Assembly (NCBI GenBank): GCA_036500605.1
Contig: DASYBU010000044.1
Coordinates: forward strand, 62,001-126,000
Direction of reading: 5' to 3'
DNA length: 64,000 nucleotides
Origin: JAFALK01 sp036500605
GTDB taxonomy: Bacteria; Pseudomonadota; Gammaproteobacteria; Burkholderiales; Burkholderiaceae_C
Every line of letters begins with the position of its first letter. The first letter of the stretch is position 1. The translations under genes and the position numbers were made by a program. This document shows, piece by piece, positions 1 to 7,638 of this stretch. The notes beneath the pieces are model-generated. The model did no database searches. It was not told the DNA's origin and saw only the letters and a program-made list of their open reading frames with translations.

Positions 1-896
1 TCGATCACATCCTCGGCCTTGACCACCTCGCGGGCGACAAAATCTAGATTGCCGAAATCGTCGGCGAGGCCCATCTTGACGGCTTCTTCGCCGTTCCAGA
101 ACAGGCCCGAGAAGGTGTCAGGCGTTTCCTTCAAGCGCTTGCCACGGCCTTCACGCACCACGTCGATGAACTGCTGGTGGATCTGGTCGAGCATGGCCTG
201 CGCATAGGCGCGCTGCTTGGGCGGCAAGGGGGAATATGGATCGAGCATGCCCTTGTTGGCGCCGGCGGTCAGCAGGCGGCGCTCAACGCCAACTTTCTCC
301 ATCACGCCCGTGAAACCGAAGCTGTCCATCAGCACCCCGATGGAGCCGACGACGGAAGCCTTGTCCACATAGATTTCATCGGCCGCGGCGGCCATGTAAT
401 AGGCGCCCGAGGCACAGATCTCCTCGCACACTGCGTAGACCTTCTTGTGATATTGAGCACGCAGACGGTTGATCTCGTCATTGACGATGCCCGCCTGCAC
501 GGGGCTGCCGCCCGGCGAGTTGAAGCGCATCACGATGGCCTGCGCGCCCGGGTCGGCAAAGGCGTCCTTGAGCGCGGAGACGATCAGCTCGGCGCTGGCA
601 TCGGTGTCTTCCGCAATTTCTCCGCGCACTTCGACGAGTGCCGTGTGCGGCGACGAAGGCGGGTTCATGTGATACCGCGACGCCAACACCACCCACAGCA
701 AGCCGCAGAGCAGGGTCAGCCAGAGCACGCGATAGAAAAGCTTCCAGCGCCGCGCGCTGCGGCGGTCGCGCATGTATTCCTGGGCGAATTGCGCAAGCAC
801 GGCTTCGTAACCCGGCCTCCCAGGCGCTGGCGCCACGGGAGGAACCGGTGGCAGGGGATCGGGAATCGGCGGCGGCAGTTGGTCTTCGGTACTCAT
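1..896 (-). CDS. sppA: S49 family signal peptide peptidase SppA (3' end outside window)
   Basis: About 298 codons are present and the C-terminus lies beyond the left edge. SppA is a membrane-anchored serine protease of the S49 family that degrades signal peptides left in the inner membrane. The protein has a proline-rich N-terminal tail (about residues 8-28), one transmembrane segment (about 54-72) and then the protease domain. Ser163 in the CASGAYY motif is the likely nucleophile and Lys215 in GANKGM the likely general base, the Ser/Lys dyad of this family. The ATG at 896 lies 2 nt after the stop of the Rieske gene, so it is probably translated as the last visible gene of an rluC-HAD-Rieske-sppA operon. 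Confidence 0.9.
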   Translation of the reverse strand, partial: MSTEDQLPPPIPDPLPPVPPVAPAPGRPGYEAVLAQFAQEYMRDRRSARRWKLFYRVLWLTLLCGLLWVVLASRYHMNPPSSPHTALVEVRGEIAEDTDASAELIVSALKDAFADPGAQAIVMRFNSPGGSPVQAGIVNDEINRLRAQYHKKVYAVCEEICASGAYYMAAAADEIYVDKASVVGSIGVLMDSFGFTGVMEKVGVERRLLTAGANKGMLDPYSPLPPKQRAYAQAMLDQIHQQFIDVVREGRGKRLKETPDTFSGLFWNGEEAVKMGLADDFGNLDFVAREVVKAEDVI

Positions 897-898
897 GG

Positions 899-1285
899 TC
901 AGTCTTCAAAAACGGGACGCGTGTCGCGGGAAGGGTACCAATACACCTTGCCCTCACGCTCCTCCACTTCGATCTTGGTCAGCCCCATGCGGCCGCACAT
1001 GCCGGTCACGCAGCGGCCGGTGCGCGGGTCATACACGGCACCGTGGATGCTGCACATGATGAACTGCTTGCCGCTGTCGAGGAACTCGCCTTCCTGCCAG
1101 TCCATCTCGGTCGGCACATGGGCGCAGCGGTTCAGGTAGGCGACAACCTGGCCTTCAAAACGCAGCGCAAACGCGCGAGCGGGTCGGCGGTATTGCAGCA
1201 CGTCGAAGGTGTGGGCCTTGCCGCGCTCTTCGAGTTCGGTGGACTCGCACAGCGGCTGGGCGCCTGGCTTTTCGGGTTCGTTCAT
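899..1285 (-). CDS. Rieske [2Fe-2S] domain protein
   Basis: This is a 128-residue stand-alone Rieske protein. The cluster ligands are visible as Cys54-x-His56 and Cys78-x2-His81, the C-x-H / C-x2-H pattern of Rieske ferredoxins. No signal peptide or transmembrane segment is seen, so it is cytosolic and more like a ferredoxin or nitrite-reductase small-subunit type than a cytochrome bc1 subunit. The start chosen is the ATG at 1285, 1 nt after the HAD gene's stop. A longer in-frame start upstream would overlap that gene. The partner enzyme is unknown. The position before sppA is a common Burkholderiales arrangement, but gives no clear function. Confidence 0.85.
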   Translation of the reverse strand: MNEPEKPGAQPLCESTELEERGKAHTFDVLQYRRPARAFALRFEGQVVAYLNRCAHVPTEMDWQEGEFLDSGKQFIMCSIHGAVYDPRTGRCVTGMCGRMGLTKIEVEEREGKVYWYPSRDTRPVFED

Positions 1286-1286
1286 T

Positions 1287-1946
1287 TCAGGCGTTAGCGA
1301 GAAGCCATTGATGCAGTTCGGCGGTCGAATGCGCCACAAAGAGCGGATTGAACTCCGCGAACAGCTCCGCATCATGCGCGCCGAAGCTGACGGCGACGCT
1401 GGGCACGCCGGCGTTCTGCGCCATCTGCAGGTCGTGCGTGGTGTCGCCCACCATCAGCGTGCGCTCGGGCTCGGCGCCGAACTCGCGCATCAGCTCCAGC
1501 AGCATCTGCGGGTGAGGTTTGCCAGCCGTCTCGTCGGCCGTGCGGCTGCCGTCGAACAATTCGTCGAGCTTGGACAGCCTCAGCGCCTCGTCCAGGCCCC
1601 GGCGGTTCTTGCCGGTGGCGATCGTCAGCCAGTGGTGGCGAGCCTGCAAGCCCTCCAGCATCTCGCGCGTGCCATTGAACAGCATGACCTTGTCGTGCGC
1701 AGACAGGTAGTGGTGGCGATAGGCCTTGGCCAATTCGTCATAGCGTTCGATCGGCAACGTCGGCACCGCATGTTGCAGCGCCTTCGCCAGCGACATGCCG
1801 ATCACATAACTGGCATCTTCATCAGACGGGCGCGGCAGGCCCAGATCGACGGCCGACTGCTGGATGCAATGCGTGATCAAGGCCGTCGAGTCGTAAAGCG
1901 TGCCATCCCAATCGAAGGCAATCAAGTCGAACTGCTGGGGTCTCAT
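1287..1946 (-). CDS. HAD-superfamily hydrolase, phosphoglycolate-phosphatase-like
   Basis: This is a 219-residue HAD subfamily IA hydrolase. The nucleophile motif is DWDGT, with Asp12 and Asp14. A TGK motif serves as motif II, and GDTTHD near residue 170 supplies the acidic metal ligands. Its cap-domain size fits phosphoglycolate phosphatase and related sugar-phosphate phosphatases, but the substrate cannot be read from sequence. The ATG at 1946 overlaps the rluC stop by 4 nt (ATGA), implying translational coupling. The gene is cytosolic. Confidence 0.85.
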   Translation of the reverse strand: MRPQQFDLIAFDWDGTLYDSTALITHCIQQSAVDLGLPRPSDEDASYVIGMSLAKALQHAVPTLPIERYDELAKAYRHHYLSAHDKVMLFNGTREMLEGLQARHHWLTIATGKNRRGLDEALRLSKLDELFDGSRTADETAGKPHPQMLLELMREFGAEPERTLMVGDTTHDLQMAQNAGVPSVAVSFGAHDAELFAEFNPLFVAHSTAELHQWLLANA

Positions 1947-2965
1947 AACTTTGCTATCAAAGCCTCGCACTCGGGAGGCAGCGGCGCCAGCAGCTCGATC
2001 TCCTGGCCCGTGGCCGGGTGGGTGAAGGCCAGGCGCTTGGCGTGCAGGAACATGCGGTCGAACTTGAGCGCGCCGCGTGCAATCACACGGTTGGCCTCGA
2101 AATCGCCGTACTTGGGGTCGCCCACGATGGCATGGCCGGCGTGGGACAGATGGACACGGATCTGGTGCGTGCGGCCGGTCTTGATCGTCACGTCGAGCAG
2201 CGAATGCTCGGCAAAGGTCTTGGCCACGCGCACGAGACTGATCGAGCGCTTGGCCTGCTCGGCTTGCGGGTCGTGCGAGTTCTCGACCGCCCTCACCCAT
2301 CGCTCGCCATCGCTGCCGATGAATTTGAGCAGGGCCACGTCGATGACCTTCTTGTTGGCCGGCCACGCACCGTTGACCAGGGCCGCGTAGGTCTTGCCCG
2401 TCTCGCGCTCGCGGAACTGATCCTGCAAGGCGACCAGCGCACTGCGCTTCTTGGCCACCAGCAACAGGCCCGAGGTTTCCTTGTCGAGCCGATGCACGAG
2501 TTCCAAAAACTTCGCTTGCGGCCGCGCGCGACGCAATTGCTCGATCACGCCGAAGCTGACACCCGATCCGCCATGCACCGCCACGCCGGCCGGTTTGTTG
2601 ATGGCAACGAGATGGTCGTCCTCATAAAGAATCGGGAATTCGCGCGCCGGAACGGGTGCCGCTGCCGCTTTTTCGGGCAGCCGAACGGGCGGTACTCGCA
2701 CTTCATCACCCAGCTCCAGCCGGGTATCGGCCTGCGCACGGCCCTTGTTGACGCGCACTTCCCCGGCCCGGATCACCCGGTAAATGTGGGTCTTGGGCAC
2801 GCCCTTGAGCTCCCGCAGGAGGAAGTTGTCCAGGCGCTGCCCGGCCGACCCTTCGTCGATGGTGACGCGCCGGACTTCGGGTTTTACCCGAGGACTCTGA
2901 ACGCTTTCCGGGGTTTTGCCGGCAGCAGATGCCTTGGCTTTCGCCCCTATAATGTTGGTCACCAC
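1943..2965 (-). CDS. rluC: 23S rRNA pseudouridine synthase RluC
   Basis: This 340-residue RluA-family enzyme in E. coli converts U955, U2504 and U2580 of 23S rRNA to pseudouridine. It has an S4 RNA-binding domain (about residues 40-100) followed by the catalytic domain with HRLDKETSG, where Asp161 is the catalytic aspartate. The RTHQIRVHL motif lies near the C-terminus. The start is a GTG at 2965 followed by a second GTG. The nearby ATG at 2967 is out of frame and runs straight into a stop. The N-terminal 30 residues before the S4 domain are weakly conserved, so a later start is possible. The gene is divergent from rne, a pairing also seen in E. coli. Confidence 0.92.
   Translation of the reverse strand: MVTNIIGAKAKASAAGKTPESVQSPRVKPEVRRVTIDEGSAGQRLDNFLLRELKGVPKTHIYRVIRAGEVRVNKGRAQADTRLELGDEVRVPPVRLPEKAAAAPVPAREFPILYEDDHLVAINKPAGVAVHGGSGVSFGVIEQLRRARPQAKFLELVHRLDKETSGLLLVAKKRSALVALQDQFRERETGKTYAALVNGAWPANKKVIDVALLKFIGSDGERWVRAVENSHDPQAEQAKRSISLVRVAKTFAEHSLLDVTIKTGRTHQIRVHLSHAGHAIVGDPKYGDFEANRVIARGALKFDRMFLHAKRLAFTHPATGQEIELLAPLPPECEALIAKL
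2948..2953 (+). promoter_or_regulatory. candidate sigma-70 -10 box for rne
   Basis: A perfect TATAAT lies on the plus strand inside the first codons of rluC and points towards rne. I see no convincing -35 hexamer 16-18 nt upstream. If used, it would give an rne leader of roughly 580 nt. A long rne leader is known in E. coli. This is inference only. Confidence 0.3.
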
Positions 2966-3541
2966 ATTCGTGCCGTAAGTATTTGATTTTTCAGATTTTA
3001 GCTGGCGGCGCGAGGTGCGATGCGGGCACGGGAATGTTCCCAGGCCGCGTCAACAAGGGTGATGCAACGCGCTTGTTTGGATTCGGGCCTTGTCCCCAAG
3101 TGACCAGGCAGCCTCCAGGCATGCGCGGCAGAGCAATGTAGAACGAACCACGCTGAGTCGAGCGCCATTGTGTTTGATGGGTCTCGGCAGCACGAATAAG
3201 GTTTCACGGTGGGAGGCTTGTCACAGAGCCTCTTGCCAGCGTCCAGCAGTCTTGAAGCGGATGAACTCCAGCCATTCCCCCACCCCCACCGCCGTTCGTG
3301 GCGTCGCAGGCTTCATGCCGCGACGCCTGTCAGCCGTGGTCGGGCCGCGCCAAGAGCGCGTTCGGGAATCGGAGCCAACGCCAGAACTGCTCGGCCGCAC
3401 GCGCCAACGCTGACCTCCTCTCGCGGCGTCTCGCCGAACGAGGTCAGTCCAGGGCGATTCCTTCCTCGGTTCTCCTCCATTGCCCGTGCATCGGGATAAG
3501 CGATGTAGCGCACGGCAAAGCCCTGCGCGAGGAGTGATTTG
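2966..3541 (+). promoter_or_regulatory. rne 5' leader with stable hairpins
   Basis: This 576-nt stretch between divergent rluC and rne has no credible gene. Reading it as RNA towards rne shows at least three perfect inverted repeats. GAGGCT 3213-3218 pairs with 3227-3232. An 8-bp arm 3300-3307 pairs with 3320-3327. TGACCTC 3411-3417 pairs with 3440-3446 and encloses a CGGCG/CGCCG stem (3424-3428/3432-3436). In E. coli the rne leader is folded and mediates autoregulation through RNase E cleavage. The same is plausible here, but there is no sequence match I can show. Confidence 0.5.
3472..3534 (+). promoter_or_regulatory. rne Shine-Dalgarno with possible anti-SD
   Basis: The rne ribosome binding site is GAGGAG at 3529-3534, 7 nt before the ATG at 3542. 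This decides the ATG over the in-frame TTG one codon earlier. A CTCCTC at 3472-3477 and another at 3415-3420 are perfect complements of the SD, so the leader could mask it. Pairing is inferred and was not computed. Confidence 0.4.
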
Positions 3542-6517
3542 ATGAAACGCATGCTGATCAATGCGACGCAGCAAGAAGAGCGTCGTCTGGCCATCGTTGA
3601 TGGACAGAAGCTGCTGGACTTCGAGACCGAAATCGAAGGCCGCGAGCAGCGCAAAGGCAATATCTACAAGGCGGTCGTGACCCGCGTCGAGCCCTCGCTC
3701 GAAGCCTGTTTCGTCGACTACGGCGAAGACCGCCACGGCTTCCTGCCGTTCAAGGAAATCTCGCGTCAATACTTCCGTGACGGCGTCGAGGTCAAGAACG
3801 CCACCATCAAGGAAGCGATCAAGGAAGGCCAGGAGCTGCTGGTCCAGGTCGAGAAGGAAGAGCGTGGCAACAAGGGCGCGGCCCTGACCACCTTCGTGAG
3901 CCTGGCCGGCCGCTACCTGGTGCTGATGCCCAACAACCCGCGCGGCGGTGGCGTTTCGCGCCGCATCGAGGGCGAAGACCGCGAAGAGCTGAAAGAAAAC
4001 CTCGACCAGCTCGAGTACCCGAAGGGCATGTCGCTCATCGCTCGCACCGCAGGTATCGGCCGCTCCGCCGCCGAACTGCAGTGGGACCTGAACTACATGC
4101 TCAAGCTCTGGACCGCCATCGACGATGCGGCCAAGGGTGGCAAGGGCGCCTACCTGATCTACCAGGAATCGAGCCTGGTGATCCGCGCGATCCGCGATTA
4201 CTTCACCGCCGACATCGGCGAGATCCTGATCGACACGGATGACCTGTACGAACAGGCCAGCCAGTTCATGAACCACGTGATGCCCGACCAGGGCCATCGC
4301 GTGAAGCGCTACCGCGACGACGCGCCGCTGTTCAGCCGCTTCCAGATCGAACACCAGATCGAAACCGCCTTCAGCCGCACGGTCAACCTGCCCTCGGGCG
4401 GCGCCATCGTGATCGACCACACCGAAGCGCTCGTCTCGGTGGACGTCAACTCGGCCCGCGCCACGCGCGGCGGCGACATCGAGGAAACCGCGACCCGCAC
4501 CAATCTTGAAGCGGCCGACGAAATCGCCCGCCAGATGCGCTTGCGCGATCTGGGTGGCCTGATCGTCGTCGACTTCATCGACATGGAAGAGTCGAAGAAC
4601 CGCCGCGACGTCGAGCAACGCCTGCGCGACGCGCTGCGCCAGGACCGCGCCCGCGTGCAGTTCGCCTCGATCAGCAAGTTCGGCCTGCTCGAACTGAGCC
4701 GCCAGCGCCTGCGCCCGGCGCTGAGCGAAGGCAATCACATCACCTGCCCGCGTTGCAACGGTACCGGCCACATCCGCGACACCGAATCCAGCGCGCTGCA
4801 GATCCTGCGCATGGTCCAGGAAGAAGCGATGAAGGACAACACCGCCGCCGTGCACGTGCAAGTGCCGGTGGAAGTGACCTCCTTCCTGCTGAACGAGAAG
4901 CGCACCGAGATCACCAAGATCGAGCTCAAGCAACGCGTCACCGTGCTGCTCGTGCCCAACAAACATCTCGAGACGCCGAACTACAAGCTCGAACGCCTGC
5001 GCCACGACGACCCGCGTCTGGAGAACCTGCAGGCCAGCTACACGATGATCGAAGAGCCGACCGATGAGGTCGGCATCACCCGCCGCAACGACGGCGAGAA
5101 GAAGAACAAGCAAGAGCCGGTGATCAAGGGCATCCTGCCCGAGATGCCTGCCCCGGTGGCCGCACCCAAGCCCGAGCCCGTGGCCAAGGCTGCCGCTCCG
5201 GCGCCTGTGGTGGCTGCGCCTGTGCCGGCCAGCGGTGGTTTCTTCGGTTGGCTCAAGAACCTGTTCGGCGCCAGCGAAGCGGCACCGGCCCCGGTCGCCA
5301 AGCCCGCTGAAGCCAAGCCCGCCGGCCAAGGCGAGAAGAAGCGCGAAGGCGGCCGTGATGGCAGCCGTCGTGGTGGACGCGGCGAGCGTGGTGAGCGCGG
5401 TGACCGTGGCGGCGAACGCAACAACGCGCGCCGTGAAGGTGGACGCAGCGACAAGCCGCAAGAGGCTCGCGGCGAACGTGGTGAACAGCAGCAGCGCCCT
5501 GAGCGTGGCGACCGTGGCAACAACCGTCGCCCCGAGCGCGCCGAGAAGCCCGAAGGCAGCAGCGAGCAACAACGCCCCGAGCGTCAGGAACGCGCGGAGC
5601 GCGGCGAGCGCCCTGAGCGCGGTCGCAACCGTGGTGAGCGCGGTGAACGTGCCGACCGTCCGCAACGCACCGCCGAGGACGTCGCTCCGATGCATGCCGC
5701 ACAAGGCGCGCTCGACCTGCCGAGCGGTCATGATGCGCCCGCATTTGTCGACAGTCAGGCTGAGGCCGGCGAACCTGCCAGCCATCAGCCTGCTGCCGAA
5801 GCAGGCACGACGGAAGAACGTCAAGGCCGCAGCCGCCGCCGCCGCCGTGGTGGCCGTGGCCGCGAGGACGGCGCTCCGGTGAACGAGGACGGTTCGAGCG
5901 AAGCGACGGAGACGGCGGACGAAGCCGCAGAAGCTTCCGCAGCACCAGCCGGCGCTGAGGAAGGCTCGGAAGAGTCGGCCGAAGCGCGCACCGAAGGCGC
6001 TGAACCGACTGACGGCGACGACACCGGTGAAGGCCACAGCCGCGACGGCCGTCGCCGCCGCAGCCGCGATCGTTATCGTCGCGAACGTCGTGACGGTGTG
6101 GCCGATGGCCAGGTTGAAGCCACGGGCGAAGAAGCGGCCGTGCCGGTCCAAGCCGAACTCGTGCCCGCAGCCGAAACGGTCGCCGTCGCAGCGCCGGTCG
6201 CAGCTCCTGTTGCTGCTCCGGCTCCGGCTCCGGCCCCTGTCCCGGCCCCTGCTCCCGTTGCAGCGCCTGTCGAGCCGGCTTTCGTGCTGGCTGTCGACAC
6301 GCTGCAAACGATGGCTCTGGCCTCGGGCCTGCAATGGGTCAACTCGGATGCCGACAAGATCGCCGCCGTGCAAGCCGCCATCGCCGCCGAGCCCAAGGCC
6401 GTGCATGTGCCGCGCGAGCGCGCACCGGTGGTCGTGATCGACGAAGGCCCGCTGGTCTTGGTCGAGACACGCAAGGATCTGGCGCAAGTCAAGCTGCCGT
6501 TCGAAACGCAGCCCTGA
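3542..6517 (+). CDS. rne: ribonuclease E
   Basis: This 991-residue endoribonuclease initiates mRNA decay and matures rRNA and tRNA, as the scaffold of the degradosome at the inner membrane. It begins MKRMLINATQQEE, almost identical to E. coli RNase E. It has an S1 domain (about 36-120) and the RNase E/G catalytic core with VDVNSAR (Asp301) and DFIDME (Asp344), equivalent to E. coli Asp303/Asp346. The Zn-link CPRC (Cys402, Cys405) allows tetramer formation. From about residue 520 the chain is low complexity: Ala/Pro stretches, then Arg/Gly/Glu-rich repeats resembling an RNA-binding scaffold, then another Ala/Pro tract. The last 80 residues look ordered again. It is transcribed alone, with its own leader and terminator. 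Confidence 0.96.
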   Translation: MKRMLINATQQEERRLAIVDGQKLLDFETEIEGREQRKGNIYKAVVTRVEPSLEACFVDYGEDRHGFLPFKEISRQYFRDGVEVKNATIKEAIKEGQELLVQVEKEERGNKGAALTTFVSLAGRYLVLMPNNPRGGGVSRRIEGEDREELKENLDQLEYPKGMSLIARTAGIGRSAAELQWDLNYMLKLWTAIDDAAKGGKGAYLIYQESSLVIRAIRDYFTADIGEILIDTDDLYEQASQFMNHVMPDQGHRVKRYRDDAPLFSRFQIEHQIETAFSRTVNLPSGGAIVIDHTEALVSVDVNSARATRGGDIEETATRTNLEAADEIARQMRLRDLGGLIVVDFIDMEESKNRRDVEQRLRDALRQDRARVQFASISKFGLLELSRQRLRPALSEGNHITCPRCNGTGHIRDTESSALQILRMVQEEAMKDNTAAVHVQVPVEVTSFLLNEKRTEITKIELKQRVTVLLVPNKHLETPNYKLERLRHDDPRLENLQASYTMIEEPTDEVGITRRNDGEKKNKQEPVIKGILPEMPAPVAAPKPEPVAKAAAPAPVVAAPVPASGGFFGWLKNLFGASEAAPAPVAKPAEAKPAGQGEKKREGGRDGSRRGGRGERGERGDRGGERNNARREGGRSDKPQEARGERGEQQQRPERGDRGNNRRPERAEKPEGSSEQQRPERQERAERGERPERGRNRGERGERADRPQRTAEDVAPMHAAQGALDLPSGHDAPAFVDSQAEAGEPASHQPAAEAGTTEERQGRSRRRRRGGRGREDGAPVNEDGSSEATETADEAAEASAAPAGAEEGSEESAEARTEGAEPTDGDDTGEGHSRDGRRRRSRDRYRRERRDGVADGQVEATGEEAAVPVQAELVPAAETVAVAAPVAAPVAAPAPAPAPVPAPAPVAAPVEPAFVLAVDTLQTMALASGLQWVNSDADKIAAVQAAIAAEPKAVHVPRERAPVVVIDEGPLVLVETRKDLAQVKLPFETQP

Positions 6518-6536
6518 TGCCGCAAGGCAGATGAGA

Positions 6537-6571
6537 AGAGCCGCCACAGCGCAAGTTGTGGCGGCTCTTTA
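6537..6571 (+). terminator. rho-independent terminator of rne
   Basis: A perfect 12-bp stem, AGAGCCGCCACA (6537-6548) with its complement (6557-6568), has an 8-nt loop and is followed by a short T run. It lies 20 nt after the rne stop. Confidence 0.85.
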
Positions 6572-6632
6572 CGTTTGCAGCGGTCGAATGCGCTGGCATG
6601 ATGCGCCGGTTCCAGCCCTTGGAGTTCCATTC

Positions 6633-7547
6633 ATGCGCGTTCTTGCCCTCGCCCTTCTCCTGCCTTTGCTGGCCCCATCGGCCCACGCAGCCAACGCCGA
6701 TCCACAAAGCGTTGAACTGCATTTCCTGCCCCGCCCCGGCGACAAGCTGCGCCAGAGCATCGACATGAAGATGCAGATGGCGATGAACATGCTGCCCGGA
6801 GCCAACACCAACGAAGCCGATCGCGCCAAGGTGATCGAGGGCCTGAAGAAGATGCCCAAGGGCATCCACATGGACATGGGCATGAACATGCGCGTGGAAG
6901 CCAGCGAGACCGATGCGAAGGGCGACTACCTGCTGCATGTACGTGGCGAGGACGGCCGCATGCAAATGAAGGTCGGCGACGAGCCCGCCAAGCAAATGCC
7001 CAATGTGATGGGCGGCGTCGAGATCGATGCCTTGACCAACCAAACGACCGGTGGCTTCCAGATCCTGCGCGTGAAAAGCAATATGCCCGCGCTCAGGGAC
7101 CCGAAGGTCATGGAAACCATTGCACAAGGCGTGCTCAAGGAAGCCTTCGGCGCGATGGCCCCTCTGGAAGGCCGGCACATGAAGATCGGTGATACCGCCG
7201 AGATTCCGTTCGATCTGCGCATGCCGATGCAGCAACTGCCCCAGAACGCGCACGTGCAGGCCAGCATCGTGCTGACGCTGAGGTCCATCGAGCACGGCAT
7301 CGCACACTTCGACTCCACCCTGAAGATGACGATGGAGATGGCACCCGGTACAGATCCCGGCAAGAACCTCAAGGTGGAGCTGAGCGGCTCCGGCAAGGGC
7401 ACGATGGACTACCGCGTGGCGGACCGCCTGCCGCTGCGTCAGGACATGGAAATCATCGCGCATGTGAATACGCAGCTGCCGACGCAGGTGACCATGCAGA
7501 TGGACATGCAGATGCAGATGAAGACCCGCGCCGAGCGCTTTCACTGA
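6633..7547 (+). CDS. exported methionine-rich protein of unknown function
   Basis: This is a 304-residue protein starting at the ATG at 6633, with a GGAG ribosome binding site about 8 nt upstream. A clear Sec signal peptide (about residues 1-19, ending SAHA) predicts a periplasmic location. About 31 residues are methionine. They cluster in alternating patterns such as DMKMQMAMNM near residue 45 and MQMDMQMQM near the C-terminus, as expected of amphipathic beta strands. The layout loosely resembles DUF6263-type beta-rich proteins, but I cannot assign a family with confidence. Metal (copper) binding or resistance to oxidation are conceivable and unproven. It sits alone between the rne terminator and another hairpin. 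Confidence 0.7.
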   Translation: MRVLALALLLPLLAPSAHAANADPQSVELHFLPRPGDKLRQSIDMKMQMAMNMLPGANTNEADRAKVIEGLKKMPKGIHMDMGMNMRVEASETDAKGDYLLHVRGEDGRMQMKVGDEPAKQMPNVMGGVEIDALTNQTTGGFQILRVKSNMPALRDPKVMETIAQGVLKEAFGAMAPLEGRHMKIGDTAEIPFDLRMPMQQLPQNAHVQASIVLTLRSIEHGIAHFDSTLKMTMEMAPGTDPGKNLKVELSGSGKGTMDYRVADRLPLRQDMEIIAHVNTQLPTQVTMQMDMQMQMKTRAERFH

Positions 7548-7565
7548 TCTCGGAGCACTGAGAAC

Positions 7566-7593
7566 TCAGGGACGCCCCAGGGGCCGTCCCTGA
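7566..7593 (+). terminator. hairpin after the Met-rich gene, possible terminator
   Basis: A 9-bp perfect inverted repeat, TCAGGGACG (7566-7574) and CGTCCCTGA (7585-7593), has a 10-nt GC-rich loop and lies 18 nt after the stop codon. There is no T run, so an intrinsic terminator function is uncertain. Confidence 0.45.
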
Positions 7594-7638
7594 TGGCGCG
7601 CGGGCGCGCTTCGCATACAGTGGCGCCTCTTCCAAAGA

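Noticed and set aside
2966..3541. A small protein gene in the rne leader (short frames on both strands)
   Set aside because: No ribosome binding site fits, the frames overlap the hairpins, and composition is not protein-like.
3221..6547. A very long minus-strand open frame (over 1,100 codons) opposite rne
   Set aside because: It mirrors the rne coding frame and is caused by GC-biased third positions. The product is His/Arg/Ala-rich low-complexity sequence, and rne itself has all family motifs.
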